64,000 bases of DNA, from assembly GCA_046350655.1 (NCBI GenBank), contig JAXMAB010000012.1:1-64000 (forward strand), in the 5' to 3' direction. The notes beneath the pieces were generated by a model. It saw nothing but the letters and a program-made list of their open reading frames with translations, was not told the origin of the DNA and made no database searches. Shown here piece by piece: positions 42,207 through 51,753 of the stretch. The translations under genes were made by a program, and so were the position numbers. How positions within the stretch are numbered: position 1 is the first letter of the stretch; each line of letters begins with the position of its first letter. This DNA comes from JAEUHO01 sp046350655 (GTDB lineage: Bacteria > Planctomycetota > PLA2 > JAEUHO01).

Positions 42207-43541
42207 TCAGAGCGCCAACTGCCACTGCAGCCGGACCAACACCGCGTCGCTGTCGCCGAGGATGTTGTAGCCCGCGTACGTGTCCGAGAACATGAACTCG
42301 CCGTCGTCGTCGGGCGAGAGGAACGCGACGTCGAGCGTCAGCTTGTCGGCGTGGCCGTCGATGAAGTAGTTCACCGCGACGCCGATCTCGTGCGCGCCCT
42401 CGGTCATCTGGCCCGGGCCCGTGCCCATGTCCATGGTGATCAGCGAGTAGCGGGCCGCGACCTCCCAGGCCGTGCCCGGGAAGAGGTAGCCGACCTGCAC
42501 GCACCAGCAGGCGGACGTCTCGTCCACGTAGCCCGGGTCGCCGTCCTTGAGCTCGCCGTAGGTGTAGGCCGCGCAGAAGGAGAAGCCGCCGTAGCCGCCC
42601 GCGACGTCCACGCCGGCGTACCACTCGTTGCCCTTCGTGACGTGGTCCTGGTCCTGCACGACGTTGGCGTAGCCGAAGCCCCACGCGCCGACCGCGAGGC
42701 GCCACTCGCACTCGTGGTGGTTGAGCGCGCACTCCTCGTAGCCGACGTGGCCGATGACGTCCCAGTTGACGCGGGCGCTGTAGGCGAAGTTGTCGTTCGT
42801 CTCGCCGTCGAGCACGTTGCGGTGGAACGCGCCGTCGCCGTTCGTGATCGTCGCGAGCCACGACCACGCGCCGTCGCAGCCGAACGAGCCGTGGAACATC
42901 ACGCCGTAGTCGCGGTTGCGGTCGGTGTAGCCCGGCATCATCGAGCCGATCGACGCCGCGGCCATGGACACGTCCACGAACTGCTGCATCTCGGGAGGCG
43001 TCATGAGCTGCCGCGTCGTCGCGAGCTTGACGAGGCCCATGCGCACCGCGAACGCGTCGCTGAACGTGTAGTCGATCCAGCCCTCGCGGAGCGTGCCCCA
43101 CTCGGGGTGGGTCTCCTCGATGGGCTCCATCATCATGCCCATCGGGGCCATGCCGGCGTGACCGAACTCGAGCTCGGCGTAGTACCGGACGTCGCAGGTC
43201 GCCTGCCCCGAGAACTTGAGCGTGGCGCGCGGCAGCGAGAAGCCCGAGAGGTCGCCGCCGGGCGAGGGCTCGAAGGCCGTGTCGTCCCAGTCGTAGCCCT
43301 CCCACCGCGTCTGCAGCGTGAGGTTGATCTTCATCAGGAACGAGCCGCCGCGGATCCAGAACCCGCCGTCGTAGCCCGCCTGCCCGGCGCCGCCCACGAG
43401 GCTCGTGTCGGCCCGCGCGGACGCGAGGTACGCGTCCACCGCCGACTGCACCTCGCGCGACGCGGGCGCCGCATCCGCGAACGCCGGCGCCGCGAACGCG
43501 AGCGCCCATCCCGCCACCCACCCGGTCGTCCAACCGCGCAT
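42207..43541 (-). CDS. Outer-membrane porin, OprO/OprP-like, with unusual cysteines
   Basis: 444 aa. Signal peptide (MRGWTTGWVAGWALAFAAPAFA, cleavage near ADA). The mature protein alternates short amphipathic strands rich in aromatic and Gly residues and ends in a hydrophobic strand (VLVRLQWQLAL), as for a beta-barrel. Segments such as ATLKFSGQATCDVRYYAELEFGH, PEWGTLREGWIDYTFSDAFAVRMGLVKLATTRQ and YAGVDVAGGYGGFSFCAAYTYGE fit phosphate-selective porins O and P. Seven Cys residues (for example EECALNHHECEW, SACWCVQ) are odd for a porin and could form disulphides. The ATG at 43541 is fixed by GGGAGGT 6 nt upstream. It has its own terminator. Confidence 0.82.
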   Translation of the reverse strand: MRGWTTGWVAGWALAFAAPAFADAAPASREVQSAVDAYLASARADTSLVGGAGQAGYDGGFWIRGGSFLMKINLTLQTRWEGYDWDDTAFEPSPGGDLSGFSLPRATLKFSGQATCDVRYYAELEFGHAGMAPMGMMMEPIEETHPEWGTLREGWIDYTFSDAFAVRMGLVKLATTRQLMTPPEMQQFVDVSMAAASIGSMMPGYTDRNRDYGVMFHGSFGCDGAWSWLATITNGDGAFHRNVLDGETNDNFAYSARVNWDVIGHVGYEECALNHHECEWRLAVGAWGFGYANVVQDQDHVTKGNEWYAGVDVAGGYGGFSFCAAYTYGELKDGDPGYVDETSACWCVQVGYLFPGTAWEVAARYSLITMDMGTGPGQMTEGAHEIGVAVNYFIDGHADKLTLDVAFLSPDDDGEFMFSDTYAGYNILGDSDAVLVRLQWQLAL

Positions 43542-43754
43542 CCGTACCTCCCACGCTGCGAGGCAGCGCTGCGTCCGTCCGACCGCGCCCGCCACGGAGG
43601 CTCCGTGGGTCCTCGGGACCGGTCGTACCCGGGCACAGAACGGCGGTCCCGCGTCGACCATTCCCGCCCCGACCGCGCTCGTGAGGGACCGGGGGCCGAG
43701 GCCCCGTTCCCCCCGGGCGCTCGGTCCTCCGTGCCGCCCCCTGCGGACCCGGCG

Positions 43755-43760
43755 TACCCT
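43755..43760 (+). promoter_or_regulatory. -10-like TACCCT, 6 nt before ATG at 43767
   Basis: TACCCT-CGCCCG-ATG; leaderless promoter candidate for the DEAD-box gene. Confidence 0.45.
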
Positions 43761-43766
43761 CGCCCG

Positions 43767-45433
<1,667 letters not shown>

Positions 45434-45449
45434 CGGCGGGCCCGGCGTC

Positions 45450-45481
45450 GGGACCGCGAGGCCCGCGGGCCTCGCGGTCCC
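45450..45481. repeat. Perfect 32-bp loopless palindrome
   Basis: GGGACCGCGAGGCCCG (45450-45465) directly abuts its reverse complement (45466-45481). It is 8 bp upstream of the TAGGCT box of the ERCC4-type gene. Confidence 0.9.
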
Positions 45482-45489
45482 CCGCCGGA

Positions 45490-45495
45490 TAGGCT
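45490..45495 (+). promoter_or_regulatory. -10-like TAGGCT, 7 nt before ATG at 45503
   Basis: GATAGGCT-CGCGTCC-ATG; no ribosome binding site. Confidence 0.45.
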
Positions 45496-45502
45496 CGCGT
45501 CC

Positions 45503-46606
45503 ATGCCCGCCGAGTGGATCGTCGAGCGCACCGCGAACCCACGGTTCCCCTACCGGATCCGCATCGAGCAGGACGGCCGCGTGCTCGTCGTCGTGCGCGC
45601 GCGCGACGCGTGGCCGGGCGCGGGGACGAGCGTGTTCTGCCTGCGCGAGCGGACGCTCCTCCCCGACGAGGTGCTGACCCCGCACGAGCGCGTGCCCGTG
45701 GCCCACCTCGCGCGGATCGGGCGCAAGCTGTCGATCACGCTCGACCGCCCGCACCGGAAGCGGTGCGAGCTGCTGAAGGTCGAGAAGCCGGCGCCCGACG
45801 GCGGCGAGCCGCACGAGCAGCTCTTCCTGCGCACCGAGGTCGCCGCGCGCGCGCACCGGACGAAGGGCCGCGTCGAGGTGCAGCCGACGAAGGAGCTCGA
45901 CGTCGTCGTGGACCTGCAGGAGCGGTACCCGTGGGCGTTCCCGGGGGCGCAGGTGACGCGCCGGCGCCTGCCCGTGGGCGACTACGCGCTCGTCCTCGGC
46001 GACCGCGTCGCGGCCGTGGTGGAGCGGAAGTCGCTCGAGAACTTCTGCAACGACGTCGGCGAGATCAAGGGCCTGCACCAGCAGTTCGCGGAGCTCGGCG
46101 CGTACGCCCACGCGGCGTTCGTGGTCGAGGCGCAGTACGGCGACCTGGCCGACCCGAAGCGGATCGGGAAGTGGCCGGGGACGCACCTGCTGCGCGTCGT
46201 GGCCGAGCTGACGGCGCTGCACCCGCGGGTGCCGGTCGTCTTCGCGGGGAACCGCAAGCTCGGCAACGTGTGGGCGCACCGCTTCTTCGCGGCGGTCGCC
46301 GGCGCGTCGCGCGCGAGCCTGCCCGACGCCGCGGGCGAGGCCCTCGCCCGCTACGCGCCGCGCGCGGCCGACGGGGGCTTCGAGACGCAGGTGCGGGTGG
46401 CGGTGCTGCAGGCGCTGCCGTCGAGCTTCGTGCTCGGCGACCTGCGGGCCCGCTGCCCCGGCGTGGGCGACGCGAGGCTGCGGCAGGTGCTCCGGCGCCT
46501 GCGGGCGGAGGGCCGCGTCCGCGTGCTGGGCGTCGGCCAACGCGCGCGGTGGGAGCGCGCGGACCGCGCGCAGGTCCCGCCGCCCTCCGACGGCGACGGG
46601 CGGTAG
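45503..46606 (+). CDS. ERCC4-type (XPF-like) nuclease-domain protein
   Basis: 367 aa. The centre carries the ERCC4 nuclease core: LPVGDYALVLGDRVAAVVERKSLENFCNDVGE, with GDY near residue 157 and the metal-binding ERKS near 172, as in XPF/Mus81/Hef. The upstream acidic residue of the active site is probably in ELDVVVDLQERYPW. The N-terminal 120 residues are a beta-rich domain of unknown role, and the C-terminal part (residues 270-350) looks like a winged-helix (VLGDLRARCPGVGDARLRQVLRRLRAEGRV). Predicted structure-specific DNA nuclease in repair, by family only. Followed 9 bp later by a MazG-like gene that appears to have its own -10 box. Confidence 0.82.
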   Translation: MPAEWIVERTANPRFPYRIRIEQDGRVLVVVRARDAWPGAGTSVFCLRERTLLPDEVLTPHERVPVAHLARIGRKLSITLDRPHRKRCELLKVEKPAPDGGEPHEQLFLRTEVAARAHRTKGRVEVQPTKELDVVVDLQERYPWAFPGAQVTRRRLPVGDYALVLGDRVAAVVERKSLENFCNDVGEIKGLHQQFAELGAYAHAAFVVEAQYGDLADPKRIGKWPGTHLLRVVAELTALHPRVPVVFAGNRKLGNVWAHRFFAAVAGASRASLPDAAGEALARYAPRAADGGFETQVRVAVLQALPSSFVLGDLRARCPGVGDARLRQVLRRLRAEGRVRVLGVGQRARWERADRAQVPPPSDGDGR

Positions 46607-46609
46607 GAT
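46604..46609 (+). promoter_or_regulatory. -10-like TAGGAT, 6 nt before ATG at 46616
   Basis: GGTAGGAT-GCGCCC-ATG. The TAG of this box is also the stop codon of the preceding nuclease gene (46604-46606). Confidence 0.5.
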
Positions 46610-46615
46610 GCGCCC

Positions 46616-46969
46616 ATGGACACGTCCCTCGCGGCGCTCGCGGCCGAGGCCCTCCGCTTCCGCGACGCGCGCGACTGGGCCCAGTTCCACCGGGCCAAGG
46701 ACCTCGCCATGGGCCTCGCGGTCGAGGCGGGCGAGCTGCTCGAGCTGTTCCTGTGGAAGTCCGAGGCCGAGGTCGAGGCGGCCCGCGCCGACCCCGCCGC
46801 GAAGGTCCGCGTCGGCGAGGAGATGGCCGACGTCCTGATGTTCCTGCTCTACCTCGCCCACGAGCGCGGCGTGGACCTCGTCGCCGCCTTCCACGACAAG
46901 CTCGCGAAGAACGCGGCCAAGTACCCGGTGGAGCGGTTCAAGGGCAGCGCCCGGAAGTACGACGCCTGA
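46616..46969 (+). CDS. MazG-like nucleotide pyrophosphohydrolase
   Basis: 117 aa, a compact all-helical NTP pyrophosphatase of the MazG/RS21-C6 (dCTPase-like) superfamily. The metal-binding motifs are visible: GLAVEAGELLELFLWKS (ExxE) and VGEEMADVLMFLLYLA (ExxD). WAQFHRAKDLAMGL is the family's first helix and KNAAKYPVERFKGSARKYD the typical end. It probably hydrolyses non-canonical or excess dNTPs, a housecleaning role. TAGGAT at 6 nt suggests an independent leaderless transcript even though it lies only 9 bp after the nuclease gene. Confidence 0.9.
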   Translation: MDTSLAALAAEALRFRDARDWAQFHRAKDLAMGLAVEAGELLELFLWKSEAEVEAARADPAAKVRVGEEMADVLMFLLYLAHERGVDLVAAFHDKLAKNAAKYPVERFKGSARKYDA

Positions 46970-46992
46970 CCGCGCGGCCCGGCGACGGACGG

Positions 46993-46998
46993 TATCCT
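46993..46998 (+). promoter_or_regulatory. -10-like TATCCT, 9 nt before GTG at 47008
   Basis: GGTATCCT then 9 nt and GTG; GGTATCCT also precedes the start at 2892. Confidence 0.35.
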
Positions 46999-47007
46999 CG
47001 GGGGACC

Positions 47008-48399
47008 GTGCGCCGCCCGTCCGCCCTCCGCCTGCTCGCCCTCGCCTTCGCGGCCGTCGTCGGCGCCGGGCCGGTCGCGGCCGACGGGCCGCCGCGTCCG
47101 CCGCCGCCGCCCGCGACGGGCTTCGGCGCGCCGCTCGAGGGGCCCGCGGTCGTCCGCGGGGAGGTCGACAACCCCTCGCTGCCGTCCGCGAAGGTCACGT
47201 GGCTGCGCCCCGCGACCGCGACGGCCGACGGGCCCGCGCTGCCGGTGATCGTGTTCCTGCACGGGTTCGGCGCGCGGGGCCCCGAGCCGTACCTCGCGCT
47301 GCTCGAGCACCTCGCGCGCCGCGGCTCGGCCGTCGTCTACCCCGTCTACCCGGCGCTCGACGCGCGCGCGCGGCACTCGCGCTACGACACGATGTGGCTC
47401 GGCGTCGAGGCGGGCCTCGAGGCCCTGCGCGCGTCCGGGGCCCGCCTCGACCTCGCGCGCCTCGGCGTCGTCGGCCACTCCTTCGGCGGCGGCGCCGCGC
47501 CCGCGATCGCGGCGCGCGCGGCCGCCCGCGGCTTCGGGCGCGACGCGCTGTACGTGGCGTGCCTCGCGCCCTGGTACGACCTCGACGCGGACGCGTGGAC
47601 GTCGCTCCCGCCCCATGCGGTGCTCGGCGTGGTGCTCTACGCCGACGACGCGATCTGCGACCCGGCCATCGGCGCCGGCTTCTGCGCGCGCGCGACGACG
47701 CTCCCCGCGTCGCACAAGACCCTGCGCGTCTTCCTCAGCGACGCGCACGGCCGTCCGGCCCTCGCGGCGGACCACCTCGCGCCGCTCACCTCGACGGGCG
47801 TGGACGCGCTCGACGTGCTCGGGACGTGGCGCGTGCTCGATGCCCTCGCCGCGGCCGCGGCGGGCTCGCCCGAGGGCCGCGCCGTCGCCACGGGCGCCGA
47901 CGCGACCGCGCTCTCCCTCGGCACGTGGAGCGACGGGACCCCCGTCGCGCCCGCGCGCGCGACGTGGACGGAGCCCGCCGACGCGCCGCGCGCCGGGTTC
48001 CGCCCCGGCGGCGTCCAGGAGACGTCGTTCCGACGCCTGCTGCGCACCGAGACGTGGTCCACGCTCCCCCTGCCCGACCCGGCGCAGGTCCCGCCCGACC
48101 GCCTGCCCCCGAGCGAGCGGTTCGTGGACCGTCCCCCCCCGGCGCCGGTCCCGGTCGGCGCGGGCGCCGCGCCGCGGCTCCTCGTGGAGGCGGACGCCCC
48201 GGCGGTCGACGGCGAGGCCCGGCTCGCCGCGGCCGGCGTGCGGGTCGAGCGCGTGGCGGCGCTGCCGGCGACGCCGCCCTTCGCGATGCGCGGCACGACC
48301 GCGATGCTCCTCGACGCCGAGGGCCGCTGCGTGCTGTGGAAGCCCGCCGCGGACCCGCGCCTCGTGGACGTCGTCCTGGCGCTCGTGCGCAAGCGGTGA
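47008..48399 (+). CDS. Secreted alpha/beta hydrolase, chlorophyllase/dienelactone-hydrolase-like
   Basis: 463 aa from GTG at 47008. Signal peptide (RRPSALRLLALAFAAVVGAGPVAA, cleavage before DGPP). Alpha/beta-hydrolase landmarks: oxyanion HGFGARGPEPY, WLGVEAGLEAL, and the nucleophile elbow GVVGHSFGGGAAPA (G-H-S-F-G-G). An acid and His can be placed only roughly (VVLYADDAICDP; FLSDAHGRPALAADHL). The last 170 residues form a separate domain ending AMLLDAEGRCVLWKPAADP. Substrate unknown; an extracytoplasmic esterase or lipase is likely. Confidence 0.8.
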   Translation: MRRPSALRLLALAFAAVVGAGPVAADGPPRPPPPPATGFGAPLEGPAVVRGEVDNPSLPSAKVTWLRPATATADGPALPVIVFLHGFGARGPEPYLALLEHLARRGSAVVYPVYPALDARARHSRYDTMWLGVEAGLEALRASGARLDLARLGVVGHSFGGGAAPAIAARAAARGFGRDALYVACLAPWYDLDADAWTSLPPHAVLGVVLYADDAICDPAIGAGFCARATTLPASHKTLRVFLSDAHGRPALAADHLAPLTSTGVDALDVLGTWRVLDALAAAAAGSPEGRAVATGADATALSLGTWSDGTPVAPARATWTEPADAPRAGFRPGGVQETSFRRLLRTETWSTLPLPDPAQVPPDRLPPSERFVDRPPPAPVPVGAGAAPRLLVEADAPAVDGEARLAAAGVRVERVAALPATPPFAMRGTTAMLLDAEGRCVLWKPAADPRLVDVVLALVRKR

Positions 48400-48476
48400 C
48401 GCGGCCGGCGTCGACGCCCCGCCCCTTGAGGCCCGCGGCCCCCGCCGGTAGCGTGCCGACCCCTCGGAGGGACGCG

Positions 48477-50180
48477 ATGCCCGTTTCGACGCCGGATCCC
48501 CGCGCCGCGATCCCCGGCCCCGCCCGCCGCCGCCGGCTCGCGGGCCTCGCGCTCGTCGTGGCGCTGCTCGGCACGGCGGCGCCGTCGCCGGCGCGCGCCG
48601 ACGACGCCGCGGCCGCCGAGGCGAAGTACCGCGCGTGGCTCAAGCGGCCGTCGCTCTACAAGCGGATGCAGGGACGCATCGCGCTCGCGCGCACCGGCAC
48701 GACGAAGGCCATCGGGATCTTCGCGGACGACTACCTGCGGCCCGAGGAGCCGAAGGACCACGTCCGCTACCTCATCGCGACGCTCGCCACCGAGCAGCTC
48801 TCCGGCGCGCCCGACGCGGCCGTGGCGTTCGCGGGCTGGCGCGGCCGCGCGAAGACGCCGATCGACGCCTGGCTCTGGTACCGCGCGCTCGGCGTCGACC
48901 TCCTGCTCGGCGGGCGCGACGCCGCGACCACGGCGACGGCGCCCGGCGAGCCCGCGCTCCTGCGGGCCGCGGCGCTCCGCGCGATCGCGACCGCTTCGGA
49001 CACGGAGGGCCCGGCGGTGGTCGCCGCGACGCTCGACGCGCTGCCGACGGCCGCGCCGGAGCGCGCGCTGCTCGTCGAGTCGTGCGCGGCCGTCGCCCGC
49101 ACGTGGGGCATGGGGATCAAGGACGACGCGACGCGCGCCGTGGTCGAGCGCATCGCGAAGGTGCTCGACGACAAGTCCTTCTCGCAGGACACCCACGACA
49201 TCGTGGCGCGCAACCTCGCGAGCCTCTTCCAGACCGACGTGCTCGGGCCCGGCGCCGCGCCGTACCTCCGCGAGCTCGCCGCCGCGGCGGAGCGGCCCGA
49301 GGGCACGGAGCCGCCCGAGGTGAAGTACGCGCCCGGCCCGTTCTTCGGCCTGCGCGCCCTCGGCCGCCGGATCGTCTACGTGATCGACGCCTCGGACTCG
49401 ATGCTCGTGCCCCTGACGCCGGACGAGCTCAAGGTGCTGAAGCCCACGACGCCGTCGGACCCGAAGCCCGGCGACAAGAAGCTGCCGAAGGCCTCCGAGG
49501 AGGAGGACCCGCTGCCGTGGCAGCGCATCAAGAACCGCTTCGACGCGGCGCGCGAGGTGCTCAAGCGCTCCCTGCGCTCGATGAAGCCGGGCCAGCACTA
49601 CTGCGTGATCCTCTTCGGCAACGACGCGCGCCCCCTCGCGTCGACGCCGAACCTCGTCGCGGTCGACCCCAAGGCGATCGAGGCGACGGTGGCGGAGCTC
49701 GACCGCATGAAGCCCGAGCCGGCGCCGGGCGACAAGGCGCGGCCCAACGGCAAGCTGCGCGGCGAGACCAACCTGCACGGCGGCCTGCGCCTCGCGTTCC
49801 GCGTCACGACGGACAAGCGCCTCGGCCCCGGCGAGTACGTCGACCTCTCGCGGACCGGCTGCGACGGCATCTACCTGCTGTCGGACGGCAACCCGACGAC
49901 GGACGACTTCGTCAAGACGGACAAGCCCGACGGCGAGAAGACGGTGAAGGACCGCGAGACGATGACGCCCGTCGCGCCGACCGGCGACATCAACTTCCAG
50001 GGCCCGTACGGCGACCGGACGTTCGAGCAGTTCGACTGGGTCACCGACGACGTGCGCCGGCTGAACCTCTTCCGGCAGGCGGAGATCCACTGCGTCGCGA
50101 TCGGCGAGGTGGACGACACGCTGCTGCGCGGCATCGCCGACATCGGCACGGGCCGCTTCCGTCGCGTCGGCGGCGAGTGA
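48477..50180 (+). CDS. Secreted VWA-domain protein with helical repeats
   Basis: 567 aa. Signal peptide (LAGLALVVALLGTAAPSPARA, cleavage before DDA). The first half is alpha-helical (HEAT-like). From about residue 295 a von Willebrand factor A domain begins with the MIDAS motif DASDSM (VYVIDASDSMLVPL), a charged insertion (TPSDPKPGDKKLPKASEEE), ETNLHGGLRLAF and GIYLLSDGNPTTDD, so the metal site appears complete. The domain ends IGEVDDTLLRGIADIGTGRFRRVG. The protein is a likely periplasmic protein-binding or assembly factor. GGAGGG lies 6 nt before the ATG, and a TAGCGT box at 48446-48451 gives a leader of about 20 nt. Confidence 0.82.
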   Translation: MPVSTPDPRAAIPGPARRRRLAGLALVVALLGTAAPSPARADDAAAAEAKYRAWLKRPSLYKRMQGRIALARTGTTKAIGIFADDYLRPEEPKDHVRYLIATLATEQLSGAPDAAVAFAGWRGRAKTPIDAWLWYRALGVDLLLGGRDAATTATAPGEPALLRAAALRAIATASDTEGPAVVAATLDALPTAAPERALLVESCAAVARTWGMGIKDDATRAVVERIAKVLDDKSFSQDTHDIVARNLASLFQTDVLGPGAAPYLRELAAAAERPEGTEPPEVKYAPGPFFGLRALGRRIVYVIDASDSMLVPLTPDELKVLKPTTPSDPKPGDKKLPKASEEEDPLPWQRIKNRFDAAREVLKRSLRSMKPGQHYCVILFGNDARPLASTPNLVAVDPKAIEATVAELDRMKPEPAPGDKARPNGKLRGETNLHGGLRLAFRVTTDKRLGPGEYVDLSRTGCDGIYLLSDGNPTTDDFVKTDKPDGEKTVKDRETMTPVAPTGDINFQGPYGDRTFEQFDWVTDDVRRLNLFRQAEIHCVAIGEVDDTLLRGIADIGTGRFRRVGGE

Positions 50181-50569
50181 CCGGGACGCGAGGCCCGGCC
50201 GCGACGAGGCCGGCGCGGGCGTCGAGGCAGGTCCCCGCCCGGGCGGGCGCGAGGCCCGCCCCTACGGGATCCATCGAATTTCACCGCCTGGCGTGCATTC
50301 TACGCCATCTTCAGGGACGCGTCCCGGCCGGCGCCGGATCACGCCTCACGCACCCGCGGGGCCTGCCGGGCCTCGCGTCCCGGAGCACCCGACCGCGAAC
50401 GCCGAGGCTCGGAGGGCGCGGGCCTCGAGCGCGACCGCCGGTCGCGCCGATGGACGACGGACGCAGCGGCCGTTCGGCGGCCGACGGCGCCCCACGGGAC
50501 CGCGAGGCCCGCCGGCCGCCGGGCCTCGCGTCCCGGAGCACCCGACCGCGGCCCATGCTCGAAGCGGGG
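50181..50569. repeat. 389-bp intergenic region packed with palindromic-element copies
   Basis: No gene. Half copy GGGACGCGAGGCCCG (50183-50197), a decayed palindrome (50243-50262), a 33-bp block at 50365-50397 repeated exactly at 50518-50550 (starting GCCGGGCCTCGCGTCCCGG), and a full element at 50496-50534. A small hairpin TGGCGT/ACGCCA near 50289-50309 sits in a less GC-rich patch. The region lies between convergent genes. Confidence 0.8.
50496..50534. repeat. Full palindromic element
   Basis: GGGACCGCGAGGCCCG, centre CCGGCCGC, CGGGCCTCGCGTCCC. The centre is identical to the copy at 37127-37158. Confidence 0.9.
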
Positions 50570-51676
50570 TTAGGGGATCCAGTCGGCGACGAAGACGTTC
50601 GTCTCGTTGGGCCGCGCATTGTGGCGGTTGCTGCACCACAGCAGGCGCTTGCCGTCGAAGCTGAACATCGGGAAGCCGTCGAAGTCGTCGTGCTGCTCGT
50701 TGCTGAAGAACGTCACGCGCTCGAGGCCCGTGCCGTCGAGCTTCACGAGGTGCAGGTCGAAGGAGCGGCCCTTCGGGTCGGCGAGGTTCGACGAGAAGAT
50801 CAGGCCCTTGCCGTCCGGCGTGAAGTACGGGCCGAACGACGCCTTCTCGAGCGTCGTGATCCGGCGCTTGTTCGCGCCGTCGGCGTCCATGACCCAGAGG
50901 TCGAGGCGCGTCGGCCGGACCATGCCGCGCGCGAGCAGGCCCTTGAAGTCGGCCTTCCCCGCGTCGTCCTCGGGGTGGTGGGCGCGCCAGGCGATCTGCT
51001 TGCCGTCGGGCGACCACACCGCCCCGCCGTCGTAGCCGACGGCGTCGGTGAGGCGCTTCACCTCCGTGCCGTCGATCGCCATCGTGTAGAGGTCGAGGTC
51101 GCCGTCGCGCGACGACGTGAACACGAGCCGGTCGCCCTTCGGCGAGACCGTGGCCTCGGCGTCGTAGCCCGGGCTGTCCGTGAGGCGCACGAGGTGGCCG
51201 CCGTCGAGGTCGCAGGCGAAGAGCTCGTACTCGAAGATGCCCCAGACGTAGCCCGCCGAGCGGTCCGGCGGCTTCGGGGGCTCGTCGCCCGAGAGGTGCG
51301 TGGAGGCGTAGACGATGCGCTTGCCGCCGGGCAGGAAGTAGGCGCAGGTGGTGCGGCCCTTGCCGGTGCTGACGAGGCGGAGGTCGCTCCCGTCGGGCTT
51401 CATCGTGAAGATCTGGTCCGCGGTGTAGGGCGGCCGCGTCGTCTGGAACACGACGAGGTCGTCGGTGTAGTTCCAGTAGGCCTCGGCGTTCTCGCCGCCG
51501 AACGTGAGCTGGCGGATGTTCGCGAGGTGCCGCTCCTCGCCGGGCATCGTGGGGTGCGGGACCGCGGGCGCGGCCGCCGGCGCGGACGGCGCGTCGGCGC
51601 CCTCGACGGTCGCGCGGACGGCGAGGAGAGCGGCGGGCAGGGCGAGGGCGAGGGCGGCGAGGACGCGGCGGTGCAT
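50570..51676 (-). CDS. TolB-like beta-propeller protein
   Basis: 368 aa. Signal peptide (VLAALALALPAALLAVRATVEG). The rest is a series of TolB/PD40 propeller blades, each with the form '..SPDGK.I.F.S.....DLY.MD.DG.....LT': for example FLPGGKRIVYASTHLSG, VSPKGDRLVFTSSRDGDLDLYTMAIDGTEVKRLTD, WSPDGKQIAWRAHHPEDD, FTPDGKGLIFSSNLADPKG. No peptidase domain follows, unlike the DPP-IV gene at 59175. Predicted periplasmic interaction module. The ATG at 51676 is preceded by GGAGG at 5 nt. Divergent from the zincin-DnaJ gene. Confidence 0.85.
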   Translation of the reverse strand: MHRRVLAALALALPAALLAVRATVEGADAPSAPAAAPAVPHPTMPGEERHLANIRQLTFGGENAEAYWNYTDDLVVFQTTRPPYTADQIFTMKPDGSDLRLVSTGKGRTTCAYFLPGGKRIVYASTHLSGDEPPKPPDRSAGYVWGIFEYELFACDLDGGHLVRLTDSPGYDAEATVSPKGDRLVFTSSRDGDLDLYTMAIDGTEVKRLTDAVGYDGGAVWSPDGKQIAWRAHHPEDDAGKADFKGLLARGMVRPTRLDLWVMDADGANKRRITTLEKASFGPYFTPDGKGLIFSSNLADPKGRSFDLHLVKLDGTGLERVTFFSNEQHDDFDGFPMFSFDGKRLLWCSNRHNARPNETNVFVADWIP

Positions 51677-51740
51677 GGGGCCTCCGGAATCGTCCGTCGA
51701 GCATCCCCCGACCGCGAGGCCCCCGCCCAACGGATTCCGG

Positions 51741-51746
51741 TAGGCT
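51741..51746 (+). promoter_or_regulatory. -10-like TAGGCT, 7 nt before GTG at 51754
   Basis: GGTAGGCT-GCGGCCG-GTG; no ribosome binding site. Confidence 0.45.
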
Positions 51747-51753
51747 GCGGCCG

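Noticed and set aside
45434..45677. In-frame extension of the DEAD-box helicase beyond the RGG tail
   Set aside because: It overlaps the ERCC4-type gene by 175 nt and has Arg/Ser/Ala-rich shadow composition; the shifted frame ending at 45433 fits much better.
50181..50569. CRISPR array or insertion sequence in the repeat-dense gap
   Set aside because: Copies are palindromic, of irregular spacing and differing orientation; no transposase, spacers or cas genes are present.
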